Below are positions 1-8,669 of a stretch of DNA of 42,639 nt, piece after piece (the stretch's first letter is position 1; each line of letters opens with the position of its first letter). A model generated the notes under the pieces. The model saw only the letters and a program-made list of their open reading frames with translations. It ran no database searches and was not told where the DNA came from. The position numbers and the translations under genes were made by a program. Source of the DNA: Luteimonas salinisoli (GTDB taxonomy: Bacteria > Pseudomonadota > Gammaproteobacteria > Xanthomonadales > Xanthomonadaceae); NCBI RefSeq assembly GCF_013425525.1, contig NZ_JACCKA010000039.1:6639-49277 (forward strand), read 5' to 3'.

Positions 1-442
1 TGGCGGTGCGCTCGCCGAGCGCCGGGGTGATCCCGGACAGGTGCAGGCAGTCGGCGCCGTCGAGCAGCGCCGGCCAGTCGTAGTCGTCCGCCGCGGCCGT
101 CGCGAACGCCGAACCGGCGCGGTCGTAGAGCACCTCGCTGGGGCGCAGGCCGGCGCCGGTGGACAGGAAGTACAGGCCCATGCGCCCGGGGGCGCGGCGC
201 AACCGGTCGGTCTCGACGCCGTACCGGCGCAGCTCGCCCAGCGCCGCGTCGCCGAGGACGCCGTCGGAGACCGTGCCGGCGAGCGCGGCGGCGTGGCCCA
301 GGCGCGCCAGCGACACCGCCACGTTGGCCTCGGCGCCGCCCACGTGCACCTGCAGGCTCGGCGATTGCAGCAGCCGCTCGCGGCCGGGGGCGCCGAGCCG
401 CAGCAGCAGCTCGCCGAAGCAGAGGATCCGTCGTTGGGTCAT
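1..442 (-). CDS. kdgK: 2-keto-3-deoxygluconate kinase (PfkB family), N-terminal part
   Basis: The gene runs off the left edge, so only the first 147 residues are visible. They start MTQRRILCFGELLLRLGAPG and carry the PfkB-family sugar-binding signature GGAEANVAVSLARLG at about residues 35-49, then the lid segment typical of ribokinase-like kinases. The catalytic GAGD motif would lie beyond the edge. Family members of this branch phosphorylate 2-keto-3-deoxygluconate to KDPG, the last step before aldolase cleavage in uronate breakdown. The substrate is inferred from KduI, KduD and pectin genes nearby; another PfkB sugar kinase cannot be excluded. The start at 442 is supported by GGAG five bases upstream. 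It is divergent from the TonB receptor gene, with a LacI-like operator in the shared spacer. Confidence 0.8.
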   Translation of the reverse strand, partial: MTQRRILCFGELLLRLGAPGRERLLQSPSLQVHVGGAEANVAVSLARLGHAAALAGTVSDGVLGDAALGELRRYGVETDRLRRAPGRMGLYFLSTGAGLRPSEVLYDRAGSAFATAAADDYDWPALLDGADCLHLSGITPALGERTA

Positions 443-535
443 GTCGTCTCCGAAGGCGGCGGAGCGGCCGCGGGAAGCGCCCGGAAACCCTTGCCGCAAC
501 GCAGCATGCTTCCCCGGCAGAGTTTTGCTACGGTT

Positions 536-552
536 TTGACCAGCGGTGTCAT
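536..552. promoter_or_regulatory. LacI-like operator between kdgK and the TonB receptor gene
   Basis: The plus strand reads TTGACCAGCGGTGTCAT. It matches the site upstream of the GH43 gene (TTGACTAGCGGTGTCAT, 12570-12586) at 16 of 17 positions. Its reverse complement begins ATGACACCG, the same core as the sites at 8589 and 15723. The spacer separates two divergent pectin-pathway genes, so one site could control both. On the minus strand ATGACA is positioned like a -35 element for kdgK, with a weak TAGCAA 16 bases further on. Binding by the LacI-family protein encoded at 14311 is inference. Confidence 0.55.
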
Positions 553-639
553 TCCGGCCGCAGACCACACCATAGCAAGCGGGTTCACCCAGTCAAGAAC
601 CGCCACAGAGAGCGGAACGACGCCAGAGGAGGGGATGCA

Positions 640-3423
640 ATGCGGTATCGACTCGAGACAAAAAAGACACCGGTTACCTTGCTGGCCGCAGCGATCGGTC
701 TGGCGCTGCAGGTCGCCGCGGCAAGCGCCCTGGCGCAGCAGCCGCCGGAGCAGCCGCCGGCCACCGGTCCGACGACCGACGCCACCGAACTCGACACCAT
801 TCAGGTGGTCGGCTACCGCGCCAGCCTGGTCCGTGCCCTCGATCTCAAGCGCGACAGCGTCGGCTCGATCGATGCGATCGTCGCCGAGGACATCGCCGAC
901 TTCCCCGACCAGAACCTGGCCGAGTCGCTGCAGCGCATTCCCGGCATCACCATCACCCGCGACTCCGGCGAGGGCCGCAACATCTCCGTGCGCGGCCTGT
1001 CCGGCGAGTTCACCCGGGTACGCGTCAACGGCATGGAGGCGATCGCCGCCACCGGCGGCGAGGGCGGCCCCAACCGCGGCCGCGACTTCGACTACAACGT
1101 GTTCGCCTCCGAGCTGTTCAACTCGATCGTCGTGCACAAGACCGCCTCGGCCAGCCTCGACGAGGGTTCGCTGGGGGCGGTGGTCGACCTCAACACCGGC
1201 AACCCGTTCGGCTACGAGCATGGCCGCACCTTCGTGGTGTCCGGCGAGGGCCAGTACAACGACCTCACCGAGGATGCGGGCCCGCGCGTGGCGGCGCTGT
1301 TCGCCTACCGCGATCCGGGAGACGTGTGGGGCGTGTCGTTCTCGGCCGCCTACTCCGACAACACGACGAAGGAGCTGGGCCAGAACACCGTCCGCTGGCA
1401 GCAGGCCGGGTTCCGTTCGGTGGGGGGCGTGGTCTGCGCCGACAATCCCGACGACGCCGGCTGCTCCGAGGTCGCCGACGCCTTCCATGCACGCATTCCT
1501 CGCTACGGCGAGATCGAGGTCGAGCGCGAGCGGCTGGGTCTGACCGGCAGCTTCGAACTGCGGCCCACCGACTCCACGCGGCTGCGCGTCGATGTGCTGC
1601 ATTCCAAGCTCGACGCGGCGCGCCGCGAGAAATGGCTCGAGGTGCTGTTCCGCGGCAACGAGGGCGGAATGGACGTCACCGACTACACCATCGATCCGGC
1701 GACCAACACGCTGACGCGGATGGAAGTCGACAACGCCTGGGTGCGCAGCGAGAACTTCGAGAAGGCCTGGACCACCGAGTTCACCCAGTGGAGCACGAGC
1801 CTGGAGCAGTCCTTCACCGACACGCTCTCGGGAAGTCTGTCGATGGGACGGTCGACCTCGACGCTGGAGTTTCCGCACGAGATCACCTACATGTACGACG
1901 ACCGCGACTACAACGGATTCGTCTACGACTACACCGACGACCGCCGGCCGGTGATCGCGTACAACGGCGCCGACGTGACCGACCCGGCGAACTTCCAGAT
2001 GGCGGAGTTCCGCGATCGGCCGAGCAGGACCGAGCACACCTTCGACACGATCTCGGCCGAGGTGGAATGGGCGTTCAGCCCGAACTACTGGCTGCAGGCC
2101 GGGGCGACCCACCGCAAATTCACCTTCGAGACCTGGGGCGGCATCCGCGATTCCGGCGTGTGCGCCGCCGGCTTGTACGACTGCGATCCGGACGGCGACG
2201 GCATCGCCGACTTCTACGGCATTCCGGCCACCGGCAACCTGTCGGAGATCCACGAGTTCGACGACGCCACCGGTTCCGGCTCGACCACGCGCTGGGTCGT
2301 GCCCAACCTGGCTGCCTGGAACGATTTCATCGACCTGTTCGGCCGGCCGATGCGCGAGGACCAGGGCAACGTGCGCCAGGTCCAGGAGGAAGACACGGCG
2401 TACTTCGTGCAGCTCAACGGCGCCACCGAACTGGCCGGTCGCGATTTCCGCTTCGATCTCGGCGTGCGCTACGTCGAGACCGACCAGTCCTCGAGCGGGT
2501 ACAACTCCGGCGTCTACGTCTATGTCGACCGCCCGACCTATTCGGACACGCTGCCGTCGGCCAATTTCGCCTGGTCGCTCACGCCCGACCTGATCTGGCG
2601 CATGTCGGCGGCCAAGGTGATGACCCGGCCGAGCCTGGGCAACCTGACGCCGGGCGGCAGCGTGGACAGCTTCAACTACCGCGTGTCGTTCCAGAATCCG
2701 TTCCTCGACCCGACCCGTGCCACGGCTTTCGACACCGCCCTGGAATGGTATTTCGCGCCGGAGTCGATCCTGTCGCTGGCCTTGTTCTACAAGGACATCG
2801 ACTCGCGGCCGATCCGCGCCGAGCGCACCGGCACCTACGCCTCCACCGGCCTGCCGCTGTCGCTGCTGGTGCCGACCTCGCCCGCCGAGCAGGATCCCGA
2901 AGGCCGGCCTTGGACCATCTCCACGATCGATAATGGCCCAGGCGGCAAGCTGAAGGGCTTCGAGGTCGGCTTCCAGATGCCGTTGTCGCTGTTCGCCGAG
3001 GGCGTGCCGGTGCTGCGCAACATGGGCATGATCGGCAACTACACCTGGGTCGACTCCGAAGTCGACTACACCTTCGGCAGCGAGATCGTCACCGAACGCC
3101 TGTTCGGCCTGTCGAAGAACTCGTACAACTTCACCCTGTTCTACGAGAACGACCGCTTCGACGCCCGCGTCTCCGCGGCCTACCGCAGCGACTACCTCGA
3201 CGGCACCAGCGGCACCGGCAACCGCTTCGAGGGCTACGACGGTACGTTGAACGTCGATGCCTCGTTGGGCTACAAGATCAACGAGCGCTTCGAGGTGACC
3301 CTGGAAGGACTGAACCTGACCGATGACTACCAGGACCGCTGGACCGACATCGATGCGCGCCGGCGCTACGAATGGGACCACACCGGCCGGGTGTACAAGC
3401 TCGGGTTCCGCTACCGGTTCTGA
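640..3423 (+). CDS. TonB-dependent outer-membrane receptor, probable pectic oligosaccharide uptake
   Basis: This 927-residue protein has a signal peptide ending near Ala32 (AAASALA), a short linker with a TonB-box-like segment (ELDTIQVVG, residues 50-58) and a plug domain at about 65-190 (NISVRGLSGEFTRVRVNGME). A long beta-barrel follows, ending in Phe (YKLGFRYRF), as outer-membrane barrels do. Plug and length fit the Xanthomonas/Caulobacter subfamily of receptors, many of which import plant oligosaccharides with TonB-ExbBD energy. The strong Shine-Dalgarno AGAGGAGGGG supports ATG 640. It stands next to kdgK and the pectinase genes, so unsaturated oligogalacturonides are the likely ligand, by inference only. 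The 5' end of the coding region contains a second operator-like word (666-678). Confidence 0.93.
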   Translation: MRYRLETKKTPVTLLAAAIGLALQVAAASALAQQPPEQPPATGPTTDATELDTIQVVGYRASLVRALDLKRDSVGSIDAIVAEDIADFPDQNLAESLQRIPGITITRDSGEGRNISVRGLSGEFTRVRVNGMEAIAATGGEGGPNRGRDFDYNVFASELFNSIVVHKTASASLDEGSLGAVVDLNTGNPFGYEHGRTFVVSGEGQYNDLTEDAGPRVAALFAYRDPGDVWGVSFSAAYSDNTTKELGQNTVRWQQAGFRSVGGVVCADNPDDAGCSEVADAFHARIPRYGEIEVERERLGLTGSFELRPTDSTRLRVDVLHSKLDAARREKWLEVLFRGNEGGMDVTDYTIDPATNTLTRMEVDNAWVRSENFEKAWTTEFTQWSTSLEQSFTDTLSGSLSMGRSTSTLEFPHEITYMYDDRDYNGFVYDYTDDRRPVIAYNGADVTDPANFQMAEFRDRPSRTEHTFDTISAEVEWAFSPNYWLQAGATHRKFTFETWGGIRDSGVCAAGLYDCDPDGDGIADFYGIPATGNLSEIHEFDDATGSGSTTRWVVPNLAAWNDFIDLFGRPMREDQGNVRQVQEEDTAYFVQLNGATELAGRDFRFDLGVRYVETDQSSSGYNSGVYVYVDRPTYSDTLPSANFAWSLTPDLIWRMSAAKVMTRPSLGNLTPGGSVDSFNYRVSFQNPFLDPTRATAFDTALEWYFAPESILSLALFYKDIDSRPIRAERTGTYASTGLPLSLLVPTSPAEQDPEGRPWTISTIDNGPGGKLKGFEVGFQMPLSLFAEGVPVLRNMGMIGNYTWVDSEVDYTFGSEIVTERLFGLSKNSYNFTLFYENDRFDARVSAAYRSDYLDGTSGTGNRFEGYDGTLNVDASLGYKINERFEVTLEGLNLTDDYQDRWTDIDARRRYEWDHTGRVYKLGFRYRF
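666..678. promoter_or_regulatory. Operator-like sequence inside the receptor coding region
   Basis: GACACCGGTTACC here is identical over 13 bases to the core of the operator in front of kduI (15726-15738). It encodes Thr-Pro-Val-Thr with ACA and GTT, codons otherwise scarce in this G/C-ending gene. Several neighbouring N-terminal codons are also A/T-rich, so the codon argument is weak by itself. A downstream auxiliary operator is a plausible role. Confidence 0.3.
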
Positions 3424-3529
3424 GCGGCGAACGCCGCCGGGCTCGCGGGCCCCGCGGCGCACGAGGATCGCGACAGCGAGCGCGTTCCTGCTGGCGGTTG
3501 CGTCGGTGTCCGCAGCGGCGCCGATCGCG

Positions 3530-4234
3530 ATGGGACGGATACCGGCACCGACGCCTGCGCAGGGGCAGGACGGATCGGAGCCCCGGGTGCTGGTGTTCAC
3601 CGCCACCCGCGGCTGGCGGCACGACTCCATCCCGCAGGCGGTGGCGACGCTCCGCGCCCTGGCCGGCGAGGCCGGGCTGCGGTTCGCGCATACCGAGGAT
3701 CCGGCGCTGTTCGCCGCGGCAGAACTGGCCCGCTACCGCGTGGTGGTGTTCGCCAACACCACGCGCGACGTCCTCGACGAAACGCAGCAGACCGCGCTGC
3801 AGGCATTCGTGCGCGCCGGGGGCGGCTTCATGGGCGTGCACTCGGCCGCCGACACCGAGCACGACTGGCCATGGTACGGCGAGCTGGTCGGCGCCTGGTT
3901 CGACAGCCACCCGCCGGGCCTGCAGACCGCGCGCGTGCGCTTCGTCGATCCGCCCGAAGCGGTGGACGGCGCCTGGCGGGTCACCGACGAGTTCTACAAC
4001 TTCAAGCGCAACCCGCGCGATCGGGTCCACGTGATCGCCACGCTGGCGAGCGGCGACTACGCGGGCGGCACGATGGGTGCGGACCATCCGATCGCCTGGT
4101 GCCGGGAGTTCGACGGCGGCCGCAGCTGGTACACCGGCCTGGGGCACGACCCGGCGTTGTATGCCGACCCGATCTTTCGCGCCCATCTCGCGCGCGGCCT
4201 GCGCTACGCGGCCGGCGCCGCCGACGACTGCTGA
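3530..4234 (+). CDS. ThuA-like domain protein
   Basis: From about residue 17 the protein matches the ThuA-like fold, a class I glutamine-amidotransferase-like domain: RVLVFTATRGWRHDSI, then GGGFMGVHSAADTEHDWPWY, and DHPIAWCREFDGGRSWYTGL near the C-terminus. Such proteins are common in plant-polysaccharide loci, but their reaction is largely unassigned. The start is uncertain. Upstream in frame lies a convincing signal peptide (RIATASAFLLAVASVSAAA, about 3464-3520), but no ATG, GTG or TTG begins it. In-frame starts are GTG 3506, ATG 3530, or ATG 3353/3323, which overlap the receptor gene by 71 or more bases. It follows the receptor directly and is probably co-transcribed with it. Confidence 0.75.
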   Translation: MGRIPAPTPAQGQDGSEPRVLVFTATRGWRHDSIPQAVATLRALAGEAGLRFAHTEDPALFAAAELARYRVVVFANTTRDVLDETQQTALQAFVRAGGGFMGVHSAADTEHDWPWYGELVGAWFDSHPPGLQTARVRFVDPPEAVDGAWRVTDEFYNFKRNPRDRVHVIATLASGDYAGGTMGADHPIAWCREFDGGRSWYTGLGHDPALYADPIFRAHLARGLRYAAGAADDC

Positions 4235-4442
4235 TCCGCCGCGGCGCAGCCCGCAGCCGCGTCGCGCCATGGCCGCCCGCCGATCCCGCGGCTTCGACGG
4301 CGAGCCGCGCTGGTGCCGGGTGGCCTAGGCGTTCAGGCGATCCCCGCCGCGCCGGCGCCGGCCGCGCTGCTGCGCCAGGCCTCCTGAAATCCCGCGCCGG
4401 CGCGCGAGGCGGGAGGCGACCATGGCGAACGCGCGCGTCGGC

Positions 4443-6071
4443 TCACATCGTGCCGCGCTGGATGAACGGAGCGCGCTGGTACAGCGCGCGCTCGGCGCCG
4501 CGCGGGTCGTGCTCCAGCCGTGGCGCGTCGCCGAAGACCATCGTCTCGCGGCGTTCGAGCGAGTAGGGCGCCCAGCCGATGGTGGCGCCGCTGCGTGGAT
4601 CGCCGGCGCGCGCGAACGCCAGCAGCGCCCCGCTCATCGCCGCGGCGACCCGCTGCGCATCCGCGCCCGCACCGGTACGCGATCCCGGGCGCGCGACGTT
4701 GTCGAACACCAGCGGGATGTCGAGCGTGTGGAACGCGCGCAGGCGCCGGCCCTCGTCGGTGTCGGGATGCCAGTCGAGCTGGTAGGCCCAGGTATTGCGG
4801 CCCTGGCGCGCGCGCGCCTCGGTCTCTTCCACCGCGCCGCGCCAGGAGCGGCCGGCGGTCGTCGCGGCGAAGAACACCTCCGAAGGGGTGTAGCGTGGGT
4901 AGAGCCGCCGGTATTCCGCCACCACCACGCCCGGATCGAGGTCGACGTACTGCTGGGTGCGCAGCTTCGCCGGCAGCGATGCCCAGGTCAGGGCGAAATT
5001 GTCCGGGTCGTTGCCGAGGAAGGCGCGCGTCTCGTCGCGGGTATTGCCGATCACCATCGGCACGTCCGCCGACTGCGGCGGGGCGTCGGGCCAGAACGGG
5101 TGGCGCGGCAGCGACACGGTGTCGACCACCGGGCCGAAGTACAGGCTGCTGTCCTCCACCCGCGACGGGTCGCGGACCGACTGTGCGTCGAGCAGCGCCT
5201 GCAGCGGCAGGGTGCGCAGGCGGTCGAGATCGGCGGGCCCGACCGCGAGCGCATCGAGGAACAGCTCCGCCCGCTGCGTCGCCGCGCGCGGACCGGCCGC
5301 GGTGACCTGCTGGCCGCTCATGGTCCAGGCGCGATGGAACAGGCCGCGCGCGGCCGGCATCGCCATCAGCGTGGCGATCTTGGCGCCGCCGCCGGATTGT
5401 CCGAACAGCGTCACGTTGGCGGGGTCGCCGCCGAACTCGGCGGCGTGCTCGCGGACCCAGCGCAGCGCCTGCACCAGGTCGAGCTGGCCGACGTTGCCCG
5501 AGTGTGCCAGCGAGGCGTCGCCGAGGTCGCGCAGGTAGAGATAGCCGAAGGCGTTGAGCCGATGGTTCAGCGTCACCACCACGACGTCGCCGCGCCGGCA
5601 CAGGTTGCCGCCGTCGTACAGCGGGTCGCTGCCCGAGCCGTTGTTGAAGCCGCCGCCGTGGATGTAGACCAGCACCGGCCGGCGCGCGCCGTCGCGCAGG
5701 CCCGGCGTCCAAACGTTGAGGAACAGGCAGTCCTCGCTGCCGGGGCCCTCGCCGCTGCGCTGCGGGGGCGGCGCGCCGTAGGCCAGCGCATCGCGCACGC
5801 CGCGCCACGGCGGCTCCGGCAGGGCCGGCCGGAAGCGGCGTGGGGCGGTGTCGGCGCCGTAGGGCACCCCGCGGAACACGTGCACGTCGTCCTCGACCGC
5901 GCCGCCGATGCGGCCGCCGCGCGTGCGCGCGGTGATGGCCCGGGCCGGCGTGGCGAACGCAGCCGGCATCGGCAGGGCCGCGGCCGTCGCCAGCGACAGT
6001 GCCGTACCAAGCAGCCGTCGGCGCTCCGGGTCGTGGAGAAGACGACGGTTGGATGCGGGCATGTCGCTCAT
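4443..6071 (-). CDS. Type-B carboxylesterase, secreted
   Basis: The protein has 542 residues. The N-terminus has a twin-arginine-like export signal (RRRLLGTALSLATAAALPMP, residues 17-36). The carboxylesterase signature EDCLFLNVWTP lies at about 113-123, the oxyanion motif HGGGF at 138-142, and the nucleophile elbow is GQSGGG with Ser226. The usual elbow is GESAGG, so the Glu-to-Gln and Ala-to-Gly changes are unusual. The start ATG 6071 overlaps the stop of the upstream esterase as ATGA, which implies translational coupling. It is the third gene of the operon behind pectate lyase. Removal of acyl, methyl or feruloyl groups from pectin is a reasonable inference; the exact ester is unknown. Confidence 0.85.
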   Translation of the reverse strand: MSDMPASNRRLLHDPERRRLLGTALSLATAAALPMPAAFATPARAITARTRGGRIGGAVEDDVHVFRGVPYGADTAPRRFRPALPEPPWRGVRDALAYGAPPPQRSGEGPGSEDCLFLNVWTPGLRDGARRPVLVYIHGGGFNNGSGSDPLYDGGNLCRRGDVVVVTLNHRLNAFGYLYLRDLGDASLAHSGNVGQLDLVQALRWVREHAAEFGGDPANVTLFGQSGGGAKIATLMAMPAARGLFHRAWTMSGQQVTAAGPRAATQRAELFLDALAVGPADLDRLRTLPLQALLDAQSVRDPSRVEDSSLYFGPVVDTVSLPRHPFWPDAPPQSADVPMVIGNTRDETRAFLGNDPDNFALTWASLPAKLRTQQYVDLDPGVVVAEYRRLYPRYTPSEVFFAATTAGRSWRGAVEETEARARQGRNTWAYQLDWHPDTDEGRRLRAFHTLDIPLVFDNVARPGSRTGAGADAQRVAAAMSGALLAFARAGDPRSGATIGWAPYSLERRETMVFGDAPRLEHDPRGAERALYQRAPFIQRGTM

Positions 6072-7157
6072 GGCGTGGTCTGCTCCTGGATCCAGTCGAT
6101 CGCCAGCCGCGGCCAGGCCGCGAGTGCGCCATGCGCCTGGCGCGTGCCGAAGCCGTGGCCTCCGCGGGGGAAGACGTGCAGCGACGCCGGCACGCCCGCG
6201 CGCAGCGCGGCGGCATGCAGCGCCAGGCTGTTGGCGACCGGGACCGCGGCATCGTCCTGCGCGTGCAGCAGGAACAGCGGTGGCGTCTCCGGCCCGACGT
6301 GCCGGTCGGGCGAGTAGCGGCGCTCGCGCGCGGGGACGTCGCCATCCCCGGCGGATGCATCGACGATCTCCTGCCGCGAACCGGCATGCGCGAGGTCCGG
6401 CGCCATCGAGATCACCGGGTAGACCAGCAGGGCGAAATCCGGGCGCATGGGTCCGCTGTCGGCGGCGTCGACCGCGGCGTACGCCGCCATCGGCTCGGTC
6501 GCCAGCCGGGCGGCGACGTGGCCGCCCGCGGAGAACCCCATCACGCCGATACGACCCGGATCCAGGCCGAATTCGGCGGCGCGGGCGCGGATGATGCGCA
6601 TCGCCCGCTGGGCGTCGGCCAGCGGGGCGTCGGCGCCCTCGGCATGGCCGCCGCCGGGCAGGCGGTAGCGCAGCACGAACAGGGTGATGCCGGCGGCCTC
6701 GACGAAGTCCGGCACCAGCGCGGTGCCCTCCTTGTCGAGCACCACCCGCACGTAGCCGCCACCAGGCACCACCAGGCACCACCAGGAGCGCGGCGCCGCT
6801 GGGACACGGGCGGCTGTCGCGACTGCCGTCGCTGCCACAGGCGGGTGCGTACACCGCCAGGTACGGATCCCGGACGTGTTCGATGAAGCGGTCGGGCACC
6901 CGGGGATCGGAGCTGCGTTCGACGATGCGCTGCGCCGGATGGCCGGCCGCGGTCGCGGGGGCCCTGGCGGATGCCGGTTGCGCCGGCCACAGGTCGATCC
7001 GCGATGCCCGCTCCTGCGCGGTCTCCGCGCCAGGCGTACGCGCCGGCGCGCCGGTGGCCGCCAGCAGCAGGCACAGCGCCAAGGCGAACATGCCGCAGGG
7101 GCGCGGCGCGAACCAGGCGCATGCCCTCCGCCGCGATGACCGCGTTCCGCTCGTCAT
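6068..7157 (-). pseudogene. Alpha/beta-hydrolase (acetyl-esterase-like), frameshifted
   Basis: The start at 7157 has GGAG six bases upstream and gives a signal-peptide-like N-terminus (ALALCLLLAATGAPA). The first frame runs to PSGAALLVVPGG and is then thrown out by one base. The second frame continues GGGYVRVVLDKEG and carries the rest: nucleophile elbow GFSAGG, acid DDAAVP and RGGHGFG. A 10-bp tandem duplication at 6761-6780 causes the break, and removing one copy gives a continuous LLVVPGGGYVRVV. Intact relatives are acetyl/xylan-type esterases of the COG0657/Aes kind. The gene sits between pectate lyase (16 bases upstream) and the carboxylesterase (4-base overlap). It may be a real pseudogene, a slippage-controlled gene or a sequence error. 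Confidence 0.85.
6761..6786. repeat. 10-bp tandem duplication causing a frameshift
   Basis: ACCAGGCACC occurs twice in tandem (6761-6770, 6771-6780), followed by a partial third copy ACCAGG (6781-6786). With one copy fewer, the esterase frame is intact. Confidence 0.95.
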
Positions 7158-7173
7158 TCCCGGCTCCGTGCGC

Positions 7174-8523
7174 CTACCGCAGCGGTTCGCCGCGCGGCAG
7201 CGGGCGCAGCGGTTCCATCGTTTCCAGGTCCCAGTCGGCCTCGACGAAGGCCTGCCGCGTCTCGGCGTGGTCGGGATAGCCGCCGACCTCCTGCTCGCTG
7301 TCGATGATCGCGCCGCGCGCCTCGATGACGTCGGCGACGATGCGCCGGTCGATCTGGTCGCGGTCCCAGGGGCGCGCGCCGGCGTCGGCGATCACCGCGT
7401 CCTGCACCTGCGCCGCCGGCAGCGGCTCGACGCCGAACGGCAGTTCCGGCGCGCGCCGCAGCCGGATCAGCTCGGCCGGCGCCGTGGTGTAGCTGCCGGT
7501 CTGCGGCAGCGGCTCGCCGATGCGGTCGACCACCAGGTTGTCCTCGGCATAGAGCTCCATGTCGCCGGAACCGCCGAGCATGAAGAATGCCAGTTCGCCG
7601 GTGTCCGGGCCGGCGCGCATCACGTTGCCGCGCAGCACCATCTGCCCGGGCTGGTAGGGCTGGCGGTCGATCCACTCCTCGGCGATCAGGTTGTAGTGCA
7701 CCGCCTTCTGGCCGGGGTTGTAGATCAGGTTGTTGATCACCTGCCCGCGCGCGCCGCCCTTGAACAGCGGATTGCGCTCCATGTTGTGGGCGTACAGGTT
7801 GCCGACGATCAGCACGTCGTTGACGTGGTCGTGGATCAGGGTGCCCTTGGAGTGCTCGCCCTTGGGATGCACCGAATCGGCCAGGCCCTCGGCGAGGATG
7901 TTGTTGCTGAAGGTGATCCGCCGCGACGCGTTCTGCAGCCATTCCTCCGGCGTCTCGCCGGCGAAGCGGGTGCTCGAGGCCGAGAGGTTTTCGTCGGTGG
8001 CCCAGGTCAGCGAACAGTGGTCGACGATCACGTCGCGGGCGCCGCGCATCGTGGTGATGGCGTCGAAGTCGGGGCCTTCGCGCTTGGCCCGCCCGGCCTC
8101 GCCGGGACGCACGCGGATGTGGCGCACCACCACGTCGTGGGCGGCGATCACCAGCCCGCCGCGGATCAGGGTGATGCCCGGCTGCGGTGCGGTCTGCCCG
8201 GCGATGGTGAGGAAGGGTTCGTCGATGCGCACCGTTTCGACGCCGAGATCGATGACCCCGCCGACCTCGAACACCACGATGCGCGGGCCCTTCGCCTCGA
8301 CCGCCTCGGTGAACGAACCGGGGCCTTTCGCGTCGAGCGTGGTGACGCGGATGATCCGCCCGCCGCGCCCGCCGGGCGTGTGCGCGGCCCAGCCCTGCGC
8401 CCCGGGGAATGCCAGCGCGCCCTCGTTGGCCGCGGCAGCCGGCGCGAGCGCCAGTAGCGCGGCCGCGAACAGCATGGCGAGGATGCGCGGCAGCGGCGCC
8501 AGCGCTGGTGTGATCGACTGCAT
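7174..8523 (-). CDS. Pectate lyase family protein (PL1-like)
   Basis: This 449-residue secreted protein has a signal peptide (MLFAAALLALAPAAAA, ending near residue 32). It then has a right-handed beta-helix architecture characteristic of PL1 pectate lyases: FPGAQGWAAHTPGGRGG near the mature N-terminus, the strand repeats IAGQTAPQPGITLIRGG, and the family motif DHCSLTW at 168-174. The family cleaves polygalacturonate by beta-elimination, giving 4,5-unsaturated ends that feed KduI and KduD after depolymerisation. GGAGG sits just upstream of ATG 8523; Met17 is a possible alternative start. It is the first gene of a three-gene leftward operon, divergent from the hydratase-TRAP operon, with the operator at 8589-8606 between them. 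Pectate specificity rather than pectin is inferred from family only. Confidence 0.88.
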   Translation of the reverse strand: MQSITPALAPLPRILAMLFAAALLALAPAAAANEGALAFPGAQGWAAHTPGGRGGRIIRVTTLDAKGPGSFTEAVEAKGPRIVVFEVGGVIDLGVETVRIDEPFLTIAGQTAPQPGITLIRGGLVIAAHDVVVRHIRVRPGEAGRAKREGPDFDAITTMRGARDVIVDHCSLTWATDENLSASSTRFAGETPEEWLQNASRRITFSNNILAEGLADSVHPKGEHSKGTLIHDHVNDVLIVGNLYAHNMERNPLFKGGARGQVINNLIYNPGQKAVHYNLIAEEWIDRQPYQPGQMVLRGNVMRAGPDTGELAFFMLGGSGDMELYAEDNLVVDRIGEPLPQTGSYTTAPAELIRLRRAPELPFGVEPLPAAQVQDAVIADAGARPWDRDQIDRRIVADVIEARGAIIDSEQEVGGYPDHAETRQAFVEADWDLETMEPLRPLPRGEPLR

Positions 8524-8582
8524 GGTCTCCCTCCGGATCGTGGAACCGTGGCCCGCGACGGCAGCTTATGCCGCACTGCACA

Positions 8583-8611
8583 TTGAAAATGACACCGGTT
8601 TACCATATACG
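8583..8611 (+). promoter_or_regulatory. Promoter with a LacI-like operator filling the spacer
   Basis: TTGAAA (8583-8588) and TATACG (8606-8611) are separated by exactly 17 bases, and these 17 bases plus one form the operator ATGACACCGGTTTACCAT (8589-8606). Transcription would start near 8618, so the ATG at 8613 would be too early for the hydratase and the start at 8631 or 8670 is favoured. A bound repressor here would also sit upstream of the divergent pectate-lyase operon. Confidence 0.6.
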
Positions 8612-8669
8612 AATGTCCGAGGGCGGCGCCATGTGCACCGCAACATCGGCAGGCAGGGAGAACACGGAC

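Noticed and set aside
439..3630. Minus-strand open frame of over 1000 codons opposite the TonB receptor gene
   Set aside because: It is an antisense shadow of a GC-rich gene. Its translation is low-complexity Val/Ala/Gly/Arg without domain features, while the plus strand encodes a clear receptor.
4422..6317. Plus-strand frame with a good GGGAGG ribosome site opposite the carboxylesterase
   Set aside because: The ribosome-site match is attractive, but the translation shows no family, and the minus strand holds complete esterase motifs.
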